From the NCBI RefSeq assembly GCF_907165205.1, contig NC_058189.1:16676001-16740000 (forward strand): DNA of 64,000 nt. The letters are read 5' to 3'. Under the pieces are notes generated by a model. That model worked only from the letters and a program-made list of their open reading frames with translations, did not search any database and had not been told where the DNA came from. The translations under genes and the position numbers were made by a program. Positions 22,289 through 33,663 of the stretch are shown piece by piece. The stretch is from Coccinella septempunctata (taxonomy: Eukaryota; Arthropoda; Insecta; Coleoptera; Coccinellidae). Position 1 is the first letter of the stretch. Every line of letters begins with the position of its first letter.

Positions 22289-25208
22289 GCTAGTGACCAA
22301 GAAAGTCTGAATAAACGAAAAATAATGGTAAATGTAAGTGAGTGGAAGGACAAAAAACGGAAAAGGTGTAGAGATGGTGGAAAATCTTTCATTAGCAGGA
22401 CAGGAATGCAGATTCTCCCGAAAATAGCCCCAGATTCAGTAAGTATATATCTTGATCACTATTTACATAATATTATGTATGTCGTATGTATGATTGCTAT
22501 ACCTATACTTCATCAATATTGACAGGGCTCGATGATATAAGAGTTCCTTCTATTGATATCTCATTCATTATTGCAACTCTTATCCTCGAGGTACTTTCCC
22601 GAAAAGGCCAATGTTACTTACATGGATCATGCTCCATGCCCATGCATCGCGCGATAAAATAGGAATATTTAGGGGAGACTAGGGAGCATTGATACATGGG
22701 GAGGCTTGATACAGGCTTATATCCGCGATCTGTAGCCGTTTTCAAAAGTATTATACTAGTGAACACTATTCTTTGGCAGAGGGCATTGCGTGACGTTAAT
22801 ATGTAAGGCTAACAGTAGTTTGTTTGTGAAATATTCAACGAAGAGTGTTTCGAGGTGACAAATTGTAAGTTTTTACTCAAGTTACCTAAGGGTTTTATGA
22901 TCATGCATTAATTCTTCGGCATAAACAAACATTTCACTGGGAAATATGCATAAAACTACTCAATTTACAGTTTTATTCGCTTTTCAAAATATATGGGTAT
23001 AAGATGAAAACATAAATCACTTTAAAAATTGCTTTCAGGGAGGTTTGAGACATTTGTCGTGGGGAGGCCTGATACATGTATAATCTTCAAAAAATATTCC
23101 GTAGCTAGTTGGATAGGCCTACATGAAGGCGTCTTCACCATCCAACATATCAAAGGGATTTTTAAAAACCGTACAATCCCCATGTATTTAACGAGGCCGA
23201 CTTTTCTTGTGTGGAAGTGACTAACTGACAATTTCTTGATTTTTCTACACCTATAGGACCAAAGCAAGCCAGTATCATTGCTGACCTACCTACTGAGCTG
23301 AATAATCCTCTCGATTACTCTCCCAGTACATCGTATCAATCCTCCCATATGTGGGGAGGCTTGAGACAGTTTGCATGTTTTTGTGTTCAACGTTCTGTAC
23401 AGAATAAGATGTTTATGTTTTGCGACTTCTATATTTATTTTGTTGAACGATTAATTGAAGAATTATATAATATAAGAAAAGTCCTGCTTCTTCATATAAT
23501 TCAGTTTCCAGAATAAAAATTCCAAAAAACGTATCAACCCTCCCCAGTCTCCCCTATATTGAAATTTTTTATTGAGGTATAAGAAAATCGATCCCATAAT
23601 GATATGTTTTTTATCCACTTATAATTCCAATCTCATTCGTTTGTTTTAATATGATTTTTCTTTTACAGCCAAAAGCTTGCAGCGAATCTTGCAGAAAAGA
23701 CTGCGGTAACTTGCAAATACAAAAAGTTCGTGATATATTCACAAAGTTTTATGACATCTCATATGACGAACAGTCTTTGGTCCTCTTGAGATATATTTCT
23801 CTACAAGAACCTATTCGAAGAAGACCGGGAATAATAGATTCGTCTTCTCGGAGACTGGCTACATTTAAATATAAAATTGAAAATGTAGATGTTTGTAAGA
23901 AAACATTCTGCAATGTTTTCCAAATAAGTCTCCGCCGGGTTGACACTCTTCAGACAAAATTGAAAAATGGAGATTTATCCCCCAAAGATCGAAGAGGTTG
24001 TCATACAAATAGACTCATGCTTTGGATAATAATGTGAGAAATTTGATTAAATCACATATTGGGAATTTTCCCTCACAACATGGCCATTACAGTAAAAATG
24101 CCAGTGTAAGGAACAACTGTTTGAGTGCGGACTTGAGCGTGACAAAAATGTTCAGAATATTTAAGAATGAAAATCCAGAGCCTCACTCTGTATAAAAAAA
24201 TCTTTGATCGAGATTTCAAATTGAGATTCGGCGAACCAAGGTCTGATACCTGCCGAAAATGTGACTTACTCTTCGTTCAGTTGAAGACAGCTCCTGATGA
24301 GGTTGAACGACAGCGAGTAGAGGAGAGTAAGTTACATCATTTCAATGCTGATCAGGTTTATAAAATTTTGAATAGTGACTCGGGCAGGGAGGACGTAATC
24401 AAATCACATTATGTGTAGATTTGGAGCAGGTTCTGTTTTGTCCCACGTTGACACACTCAAGTATGTTTTATCAGAGGCAGCTTTCCTCCTTCAATTTTGC
24501 AGTGCATAATATGAACACCGGAGATGCCTATATGTACCTGTGGTACGAAGCTATTGCCAAGAGAGGCTCAAAAGAAATTGCTTCTTGTATACTGAAGCAT
24601 ATTGTGACCAATTACGAAAAGTTGAATGCTGGAGAAGAAAGAAAATTAGTCGTGTGGTCAGATAGATGCACTGGGCAAAACAACAACTGGTGTGTTTTAT
24701 CGATGTACATGTTGTTACTACACACTGGATACTTCACACAAATCGAACAAAAATTTCTCGTTTCTGGTCACAGTTTCATGCCCTGCGAAAGAGATTTTGC
24801 AGTAATTGAACGATTCAAAAATCACAGAAGCCCATCGTTCCTAGTGACTGAAAGGAGGTGATAGCCAATGCACGAGTAAATAAACCATTCCTAGTAACTG
24901 AGATGGAGCAAAAAGATTTCAAAAATTTCGATTTTTTAACAGCAAAATTAAGTAAAGGCAAACTGAAAATCACCGAGTTTGCTTGGTTCAAAATAACACA
25001 TGACGATCCTGTTAATCTGTATGCCCGAAAATCACACAGTATTTTGCAACCTTGGAAGACTACACCAGTATTTCCCACAATTTTGGACATCACTAACACC
25101 GAACTTTTACCACCTTTATACCAGGAATTGATTCCTATCACAAAAGAAAAAAAAAAGATCTTTTAGACATGGACAAAGAAGAGCATCGACAGTTTTATGA
25201 AAATTTGC
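22289..25208 (+). pseudogene. Decayed spliced transposase-like gene (possible DUF7869-like)
   Basis: Exon 1 ends at 22438 with the basic WKDKKRKRCRDGGKSF and GMQILPK. The donor GTAAGTAT at 22439 and the acceptor TTTTACAG (to 23668) are both phase 0 and join to KACSESCRKDCG, a Cys-rich box. Exon 2 continues with RRRPG, VCKKTFCNVFQIS, then CRKCDLLF, NFAVHNMN, VVWSDRCTGQNNNW and SGHSFMPCERDFAVIERF. The Asp in WSDRCTGQN and the acidic residues of CERDF/IER look like an RNase-H-type catalytic set (inference). The pattern resembles a widespread insect family of probable transposase origin that I recall as DUF7869; the label is from memory. At least four frame changes (near 24010, 24187, 24417 and 24858) kill it. 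A MITE lies in its intron. Confidence 0.65.
22670..23556. mobile_element. 887-bp MITE-like element inside the intron of the transposase-like gene
   Basis: The ends are TAGGGGAGACTAGGGAG at 22670 and, inverted, CTCCCCAGTCTCCCCTA ending 23556; a GTTGATAC-like block follows inside each. TATT adjoins both ends and may be a 4-bp target duplication. Variants of GTGGGGAGGCTTGATACA recur inside at about 22698, 23059 and 23350. No transposase is encoded. A similar end, TAGGGGAGACCGGGG, occurs at 5165. Confidence 0.65.
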
Positions 25209-26477
25209 CATCTGCTTGACAGTATTCAACTGTTTATTATGTTTTTATTATGTTTATTCAATTCCCTTTCATGTATTTTATCAATCTTAGTTCCCAATAA
25301 AAATTGCTTTCATTGTTATATATATGTATTCTTTTGAAATATAGTGTTACTAAACTTTTACAATCTGAAAACAATGAAGCGTGTGTGATGGCAACAAGAG
25401 ACAGATCCTAAAAACCTGTACCTCGTTCCAGATCTCAGTGTAAGCAGAGGAAAAATGACAACGGGGTACCATACATACTATCTTTGTATGATACATGAAA
25501 ACAGAGATAAAAACCTCAGAAAAAACTCTCTGTTTGCCCGTATAAGTGTAATGATATGAATGATATGGTATGATATGTACTCATCGCGGGAAGTAGAATA
25601 TTCACTATAGATTTTTTTCGAGTGATTCAGTTTGAAATCAATATATAATGTATTTTTGTAACGAAAAATAAAGAAATATACCATATAATAAGTACAAGCA
25701 AACAAGCTGATGTACCAAAAATTGAGCTGTTAATAAAATCAATCGACGGAGTACAACTGACTTACCAGAAATATTCGAAAAAAATAAGACCTCATCAATT
25801 ACATAACGATGTCCAACGTCTCCTACTAAAGTAGGGGCGTCAGTAGACATTTTGTATATTTCAAGTGAGGTTTACAGAATGCATGAGCAAATCATTGAGG
25901 CCGATCATCAAAGTTTGATTGATGCGGGCGCTTGAACTAGTGAAATGGTTTAGAAAGTTCAGCAAAAGCAATAGATTATAGGTACTATAGGTACCTCACT
26001 GACTTTAAACGCTCAAACACATTTGGAACAACAAAAAAGTTCCATACCTAACGAATATCTTGATTCTGAATTTTTAAAACCTTCTTTAAATTTTCACTTT
26101 TCATTATTTCATAAGTAAAGTGAAAATGACTCGAAGTTGCCCTAATCTTAAAGAAATGTGTCAACCATCCAAACATTAAAAATATGAAAACATAATACAT
26201 TTCCCTAGCCCGATTCCGAGAATATATCTGGTGGAATAACGAGGTATGTGAGAGAATATTTTTTACTTTTATCAAATGATGCGTTTCGACAATAAAAACG
26301 TGCGTCCTGAAAACGTTGTCAAACTGACATACCGCGTTCTTCCAGCCAGCCATTTAATTGCGCTTTGTTTTGTGTAGTGCGAATTTTCGCTCGAAGCGAG
26401 TAATTTTCGCGAGGGAATTTCGATATTAAAATCCGAAATACAGTATAGTCGCTTTCCGATTGATTGTTGTGTATGTA
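25209..26477. other. Intron sequence; one block related to 22000
   Basis: Mostly AT-rich without genes. At about 26326-26362 the minus strand reads AATGGCTGGCTGGAAGAACG, nearly the same as the + strand at 21998-22035. The two copies are therefore inverted and bracket the transposase-like gene. Confidence 0.5.
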
Positions 26478-26877
26478 AGTGGGAGCGCCCACCAAAGTAG
26501 CGTAGCACTGACATGGCACACACATGACAAAGGCGATACAAAATTTTCAGATATCGCACATCTGAGTGGAGTGTCAGTTGCATTGGCGCACCCACTTGCA
26601 CGTGCCCCACGTGCCTCCGTGCCCCCCCCCCCCCCAAGCGTCGAGAAGCTAACTGATTTTGCTATGGTAAAACCGTAAAAAACTACTTTCATCAAGCTTG
26701 CAGCTAGGCGTGCCCCCCCCAGAACCTATGTGTGCCCCCCCCATGATATCATTCTGGGTGCGCCACTGGTCAGTTGCGGGAAATATATCGTTCTCAGTTC
26801 AAATCTTAAAATTATGCATCGACTTTGTCATGTATGTGTCATGTCAGTGCTACGCTACTTTGGTGGGCGCTCTCACT
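26478..26877. repeat. Inverted-repeat element interrupted by a hAT-type MITE
   Basis: The left arm, AGTGGGAGCGCCCACC then AAAGTAGCG and AGCACTGACATG, is mirrored at 26821-26877 by CATGTCAGTGCTACGCTACT, TTGGTGGGCGCTC and TCACT. The arms are about 60 bp. After removing the 188-bp insertion and one target copy, about 204 bp remain. No coding capacity. Confidence 0.75.
26581..26768. mobile_element. 188-bp hAT-type MITE with perfect 8-bp duplication
   Basis: The ends are CATTGGCGCACCCA and TGGGTGCGCCACTG, a 14-bp inverted repeat with one mismatch. GTCAGTTG lies immediately outside both ends (26573-26580 and 26769-26776). An 8-bp target duplication with CA(G/T)TGGCG-type ends is characteristic of the hAT superfamily. 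The interior is dominated by C runs (up to about 15). Confidence 0.85.
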
Positions 26878-26889
26878 AAAGCGGTTACA

Positions 26890-28500
26890 GTGGGCGCACT
26901 GCCAAAAATAAATCATTTCGATGCGAGTCGTTCCTTGCGTACGATTCGGAACTGTGGACGCTTATGGTTGAGTAGCTGACGATGCTGAATCGGGATTTAA
27001 CCGAGCATCGTGGATATCAAGTGGACTTTGAAGATTAGTGTGAAAAGAAGAAAAAGTTCTATGAGGTATGCACTTTCAGCGGTTGGGAAAGCGTCTGCAG
27101 GTTCTCAAATATGTAAAAAAAATCGTCCGGTGTACATACTCGAGCGTGTCAGATAAAGATACTGCATATGCCCTACGTGTCTCTGATAATAAATTCATGT
27201 TAATCTAACAGTTTGCATGGTGGGGCTGTCCGTACGGAAGAGTTGAAAATGATAAAAAAAAATCGAGCGTTTCAGATTTTTAGAGGATACGTTAATTATA
27301 CGCAGAGAAAGCTACTTTTTAAGATACTTTCAAAAAAAAACGTTACTTGTACATACTCGAGCGTGTCAGAATTGCATACAGATGGTTAATCTCGGTGTTG
27401 CAAACGTGTTGATCCATTAATATGACACTAATCAGGAAGGGGTTTTCTTAATCTGGCAGTTTGAAGATGATTTTTTAAATATCTCCCTTCATGTACCTTT
27501 AATCGTTTCTGTATTCATTATAAGAGTTGTAGATAATAGAATGCTATACAACTTTTGTCTGAAGCGATTTTTCCTACCTTTAACTGTTTTTGAGCTAGAG
27601 GGTGATAAGGGCGAGGAGCTTAGCCACACATGCGAAAAGCCAAGGTCAATGTAGAAACCCAGTCTAATGTACATGTATATTCATCTCCATATATCTCAAT
27701 AACGTTCAAACGTAGAAAAAATTGCTTCGGACAATATTTGTAGGAAATGTTATGCTCTCCAACTTTTATAAAAAATGCGATAACAATTTGAAGCCCAGGA
27801 GAGGAGAGAATTCAAAAAAACTGATTTTTGTGGACTTTATGGTCAATTTTATTGTTTCGGCTTACCGAATCTGCCCGTTTATATTTTTTCCAATATTCTT
27901 GAATCATTAGCATCAAATTAAGGAAAAAAGCCATCGCGCTCGAGAATGTACACGTGACGTTTTTTTTTGCAAGTTTGGCGCCTTTCAAATGTTCATTTGA
28001 ACCAGTCCTCAATAGTTATTTTGAAATTTTTGCTTTTCTCCATGAACTAAGCATATGATATAGCATCTCAGGTGGACCCTGATTCGATCATTAATGAGTT
28101 CAGTTAGGTTAAGGGCAGAAATTTTTTTATCTCTTCCATTTTTTCATTTTAAAATTCAATCGCTCTTTTGAAATAAAACACCCCTTATCTGGAATCAATG
28201 GAAGAGCGGCTTTCCACTGAACAGGGGTGATTATTTTTAAGATGTTAATTACACAAAATTGAAGGCCCCTTTAAAGGCAAAAATGGTGGATTCGGTCCGT
28301 CGCGCGAAGGACAGGTCTTTGATGTTTTTCTATATTTTCTGGGGAGAAAATTTGAATGAAACTCTGTTGAAATTTAACGAATAAATCTATTGCAGAAATT
28401 TGAATACTTCTTTACAAGCATGTATTTGGTCGATGACGACCAAAATAAAATCTCAATTACTTTCAGACATGCAAAGTGAGCAAAGCAATAAACATTTAAA
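26890..28500. other. Intron sequence with a few short direct repeats
   Basis: CATACTCGAGCGTGTCAGA occurs near 27136 and 27353, and a weaker relative, AATCGAGCGTTTCAGA, near 27262. Spacing is not regular. No gene or transposon ends recognised. Confidence 0.45.
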
Positions 28501-29760
28501 TTTCGTCAACAAAATGTTGGATTAAAATTCTCTCTCCTCAAACGCACAACAGCAATAAAAATATGATCAAAAATCAAATGAATTTTAGAGGAGCTTTCAG
28601 GACTCTGGACAAACAAAAATTGGAACTTCCTACCTTTTTCTGCGACCAGCGACCGTCGTTCGCCTGATGGGGCTACTGGTGAACTTTTTCGATCACCAGA
28701 CTTTCCTCGCACAGAACGGCGAATTATTTACACTCAACCGCACTTCCCGCACTTTTCCGTCGTCAACAATTAACGCTCTTCGTTTCGACTCTATCCAAAA
28801 TTCCTAAAATCCTATATCCGATCTATACCACAAATAAGAAAACAATATTACGCCCTAAACTGACTTTAACCACGATACGAATTCTCTTACACTATTCCCC
28901 GAATAGCTTGAACCCGTCTCCCTTTTTGAGACCTAACTCCGAAAAATACTTCTAAATTTCTCGAACTGCCGAATCTACTCTCGGACTTCCAAATCTACTC
29001 TATTCAAATCCCGGATTCTACTTCCCGTCTTCCCGACGTCTATTTTCTTCGACGTTCTTAGACCAAAAACCTAATTTTTTTCTCCACCTCTCGTGGGTGT
29101 ATCCCCAATTATTCCACCACACGCTAACCTTGCATTTTTCTGAACTAATTGAATTAGCCGGTCAAAACTCAAGAGCGTGCTTATTCTTACAACGCCGAAT
29201 CAATTATCTCTGAATATTGAATTGATATATAAGCTCTTATGGGGAGTTATTGTCTAAACTAAACCGTTTTCCTTTTAACTTAAAATCATGTCCGACATGA
29301 AACTCTACTTCTTCGACACTTATCTTCCGAGTGGAAAATTTATCATTCATACGCTTGTCATCAAAACCTATATTCTCATGCAATTAATTTTCTGATACGC
29401 TGAGATCCCGAGAAAGAATTTCGTTGTCCAAAATTCGATAAGCATAATATCTCGTCAATATTCCTATTTATTACACTTCCATGAAAACGTCCTCTTGCGT
29501 CACCAGAGAGCATCACAAAATGTATCTTGCCCACATCAAATTGAGTTCTTGAGCTGCCTCTGATACGCATTATAGATTTTCGTCGATGGTTGAGCACGAA
29601 AGAGTATTTTCCAACTTCAACTAGGATAAAACAAAAACGTATTTCTCTATCATGAAAGATAGCGGGAAATCAAGCAGATGGTTAAACCAGGAGGAAGAAA
29701 ATGTACCCGTGTTTGGGAATGCAAATTAACCGGGTCCGCGAATACGTTACCCACCTCTAA
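28501..29760. other. Pyrimidine-rich block, possible decayed LTR, unproven
   Basis: From about 28700 to 29400 the + strand is markedly C/T-rich with few G, unlike its neighbours. Short minus-strand frames have no known motifs. The compositional shift hints at a retroelement LTR or leader, but no paired copy, TG...CA ends or target duplication were found. Confidence 0.35.
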
Positions 29761-30639
29761 TTTAGTGCTGCCATAATTGGATTAATATCCGTAGGGTAGG
29801 TTTGGTAGTTTTCATGCGAGAAGATCAATATTGGTTGTTTCCCAAGTACATAACATAAACGCTAACCCAATCCTGTTGGTTCCACCGTTCCACTGAGAAA
29901 AATTATTCTTCTCATTCAAACACTCAATTTTGCAGCATTTCATCATTTAATCTGGTCGGAGATCTAGCATTTGTTTGATAGGAATGAATCGAATCGTTTT
30001 GGCTCGATGCTCACACATTCAGTGAGTTTCAATTGAACAGTTCTGAATCAACATTGGCTAGAATATGCAATTGATAATTTATTTCTAGCCTACCTGTGCC
30101 CTTTCCCTTCGCAGGACGTCTTTATTTCACTTACATTTTCCAGGATGGTGGCAAAATGGTGAGGAGTTGATAGGTAAAACGAAGTCTTCCTTGGAGAGTC
30201 CCATTCCCAGTAGTCTAGTGAAAATCGGTTGGACCAATCTGGATATTACCCCGGACAAATAGACAGAAAAAAAATTAAGAAAAGTTGATTAGATTTAGAT
30301 AACATGCAAATAACTCAAAAAAATAGTCACATACCAACTCATAAATTACAAACAGACTCTTCAGTTTCAATTACTAGTATCGAAATATGATTTTAGCAGA
30401 GAGACAGAAAAAATTTTTGCAGTTTCAAAATGACAACATTATTAAGCAAAGTCAGTAAAAGCTTTGAACAATGAAATATATGAAACGAACATTTATCGAT
30501 AAGGTAGTGAATATATGAATATAATAACTAATCAAGGAGATATTTTCGTGAACCACAACTTTTCTAAAACCATTAGCCCAGGTCGCTACTATTCATGGAA
30601 ATTAAGTTCTATTATATAGATATTCGATTGATTTGGTCT
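29761..30639. other. Intron sequence, nothing recognised
   Basis: AT-rich, no supported features. Confidence 0.45.
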
Positions 30640-30989
30640 TTACTTGATGGAAGTTCATTTTGAATCAGATAAAATTAAACGACAACTTTCACAAAATATT
30701 TTAATAATTTTACAAAACTGTTGCTTCATCAGGTTATTACAGAAATAATATTCCTTAGACATCAACTCTCGAATATATAGGCAGAGGGGACGATACAAAG
30801 TAAGTAAAAGAACTGGGGTAGGATGTTGGAAATTCCAAAATTACATGAAGATATTCAAGAGAATTGAAGAAGAATTGAACCTATTGATTTCAAGTGCTTC
30901 TAGGAGTGTCTCATGCTTTCATTTTCGCAATGAAGATTCATGTTTGAAATTATGTCACGACTCCTTCAAATGATGAAATGACTCTCAGG

Positions 30990-31915
30990 TACTGAGAGTG
31001 AACTCACCACCTTCTTTGATACACTGAATGAAAGCTGCCAAATTAATTCTACTGTGGAGAAATCGATCAATAACTCTAGATAAGATTGAACTCCAACATA
31101 ATAATGAATTCAACTTTGATATACATAGAAAATCTACACAGACAGATATAATTATCCCCTTCCATTTTTATCATTCTGCATCTATTAAAAGAACAGCCTT
31201 TCGATATCTGTTCAACCGACTTTTAAGTATACCTCTTTTCAAAGAAAACTATAAGAGATAACTAGAAATTAAACGTCAGATTGGGGAAACAATCAATATA
31301 GTGGAGAATACATGGACGCATAGGCGTAGCCAGGGTTGTGTGTCGGAGGGGGTTTTGAAATGAAATTTTTCTGATTTAGACATATAAATTGAAACTTTTC
31401 GAAACTAATATTATGTAACTATATTATTTCGGGGGGGGTTTGAACCCCCAAAACCCCCCCCCTGGCTACGCCCGTGCATGGACGATATTCTGAAGTCTGT
31501 TAAGGATGAAATGATGATGAAATAGATCTACCCACACACTTTCGTAAAACAACAATACATTTCTTTACCGTTTTTTGAGGGCTTCAATGGTAAAATCAAC
31601 TCTACTCTCAGAAATCATAACTACACTTTCATGAACAGACGGCATCAGACATTGGAAAACTTGCTAGTCAATAACAAAAAGAAACCCAACGAGGAACAGA
31701 GAAGTGGCGTATACAAGATTTCCCCTGCTATATAGGAATACTGAATTAAATGAAACGCATTCAGCATATATGCGGATCATTTGAAAGAGTGGGGACATAA
31801 TTTCAAACATGAATTTGAAGTTCTTCATTGCGAAAATAAAAGCATGAGACACTCCTAGAAGCACTTGAAATCAATGTATTCAATTCTAGGAAAATCCTTT
31901 TGAACGAACACACCG
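30990..31915 (+). pseudogene. Penelope-like RT thumb and GIY-YIG endonuclease, broken
   Basis: At 30995-31260 the + strand reads ELTTFFDTLN, then FNFDIHRKSTQTDIIIP and AFRYLFNRLLSIPL, the RT thumb/linker pattern of Penelope elements (xxFxIYRKPTxTD followed by H...AxxxxLxxRxxxIPLS). From about 31640 the frame gives LENLLVNNKKKP, SGVYKI, YADHLKEWGHNFKHE and KSMRHS, the GIY-YIG domain and its HLxxxGH box. Several stops and the MITE interrupt it; the RT catalytic core is absent. Confidence 0.7.
31319..31476. mobile_element. 158-bp hAT-type MITE with perfect 8-bp duplication
   Basis: The ends are CATAGGCGTAGCCAGG and CCTGGCTACGCCCGTG (inverted, 13 of 16 matching). CATGGACG directly precedes (31311-31318) and follows (31477-31484) the element. 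The interior has G runs on one side and C runs on the other, so it can fold on itself. The coding trace of the Penelope element resumes after it, showing that the MITE is the younger insertion. Confidence 0.9.
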
Positions 31916-32150
31916 ACAAAGATAGGTCTCCTCTCTTGAATATCTTCATGTAATTTTGAAATTTCCAGCGTCCTACCCCAATTCTTTTACTTACCTTTCC
32001 CTGTGCTTATATATTCGAAAGTTGATGTCTGAGGAATATTAATTTTGTGATAACGTGATGAAGCTACAGTGTTAGCGAAACAATTGTTGTAAAATTATTT
32101 AAATATTTTGTGCAAGTTGCCGTTTAATTTTATCTGATTCAATTGTATAG

Positions 32151-32675
32151 GGTGTGCGAAATGCGTTGTCTACAGAGAGGATCTCGAGAACTATAAGAGC
32201 TAGAAGAAAACGGATGACAGATTAACAAGCTCTTTCTCAGAAAAAAAAGGATGGTGAAAACCGTAGCTTCTTGAAATTCTTCGTTTTAGGGTTATCAGCA
32301 AAAAATGGGATTTTGTCGATTTAGAAAATTTCTCATAGTATAACTTTCTTGTCTTGATACTCATTCAATCGATACACTCTTAATATAGAAACAAAATGTT
32401 TGTAAGACGAGTCAAAAATTTTCTACAATACCTAATTTAAAAAAAAAATCTGAATTCTTTTAGCTTTTCTTTTCCATGAAATGTTTCTTTGCGATTCGAT
32501 ATTTCACAACTATTCACTGAGTTTCAATTCAATTCCATTAAATATTGATGAAATAATAAAGCCGCCTATAACTCGAAACTATCATAGAAGTTCTATTGAA
32601 TCACAAACGTGATATAAGAATTAAACTACATATATTTTTTAAGCGAGTTTTTATTTGCTCTATTCGGAATTTCAG
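32151..32675. other. Intron sequence, nothing recognised
   Basis: AT-rich. No supported features. Confidence 0.45.
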
Positions 32676-32885
32676 TGAACAGGGTTATTGGATCTCTTCA
32701 TAACCTTTTTAGGGTTTTCACTCCCTAAAAAGTTCATGAAGAGATGCAGAATCCTCCCAGAATAAATTTCAATCGATATCAGGGTTATTGGAGTATCAAT
32801 TCCTTGCTTCTGATAAAGAGATAAACAATAAATCTCGAAAGCTCGAGCTAAAGGAAAACGGCTGATACCCCAATAACCCTGTTCA
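32676..32885. mobile_element. 210-bp MITE
   Basis: Perfect 15-bp inverted ends: TGAACAGGGTTATTG at 32676-32690 and CAATAACCCTGTTCA at 32871-32885. An extra inner copy, CAGGGTTATTGGAGTATCAA, starts near 32780. No clear target duplication. Confidence 0.75.
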
Positions 32886-32941
32886 CATATATTTTTTGAT
32901 GAGTCGGTGTGCAAACGGCCATAACCGTTATTCAAGTATAC

Positions 32942-33663
32942 ACAGGGTGTTTCCTATTTGAATGTCAATATTTATGGGGGTGATTTTTGGGCCCATTTTG
33001 AGAAAAAAAACTTCATATGAACATATGTCCTAAACGTCTTATCATTTAAGATACAGGGTGGTAAAGTTTTCATATATAAATAAGACGCGAAGAACTGAAT
33101 TTAAAAACTGATGAACTGTTACGCGAAATAATGACAACCGCCTTGACAACAGAAATATCAAATTTTTGGCCACAGCTCACTACGATAAGTAACAATTCTT
33201 TCTTACTTACATACATAATGTAATTTCTTTCAATGCTGAGAAACGTTTTTATTTTTATAAGCGAAAACCGTGCATCGGATTGAAAAAAATCAAGTGATCA
33301 ACTTTAGTAAGAAATGATTGAGAATTTCAAAAATATTTTTATTTCAGGAAAAATCTGTGGCATACCATCAATGTCTGCCAAAATAGGTAGCTCAAATTAC
33401 GTACGAACGCCGCTGGTGGGAATTTAAAAAAAAAAGATGCATAAAAATTGCCTCTTGATTCATAGTACATGTATAGCAAGTTTCATTGAAATATCTGAAG
33501 TGGTATTGTAGATATTAATAATAAATAATTTATTTCTGAAAATATTACCACCCTCTATCTCAAAAGGTAGGACGTTTAGGACATATGTTCATATGAAGTT
33601 TTTTTCTTAAAATGGGCTCAAAAATCACCCCTATAAATATTGACATTCTATTAGGAATGTGTG
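32942..33663. mobile_element. Fold-back MITE with ACAGGGTG end
   Basis: The left arm from ACAGGGTGTTTCCTATTTG at 32942 to about 33075 is mirrored from about 33663 back to 33535. Shared blocks: AATGTCAATATTTAT, GGGGTGATTTTTG, CTTCATATGAACATATGTCC and TAAACGTC. About 130-bp arms flank about 460 bp of non-coding sequence. A second ACAGGGTG lies inside at 33053. The right tip has diverged. Confidence 0.75.

Larger units (their letters stand above)
30640..32150 (+). mobile_element. Penelope-like element remnant with inverted arms
   Basis: The left arm (about 30640-30960) is an inverted copy of the right arm (about 31815-32150). Shared blocks include CTAGGAGTGTCTCATGCTTT, ATTCAAGAGA, AACTGGGGTAGGA and ATCAGATAAAATTAAACG, here with 5-15 percent divergence. 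Between them lie the end of the RT and the GIY-YIG region in the + direction. Inverted or duplicated terminal segments are well known for Penelope elements. A hAT-type MITE is inserted at 31319. Confidence 0.7.

Noticed and set aside
28501..29760. Possible LTR or promoter region because of strong C/T bias
   Set aside because: No paired copy, no defined ends, no target duplication and no primer-binding site could be found.
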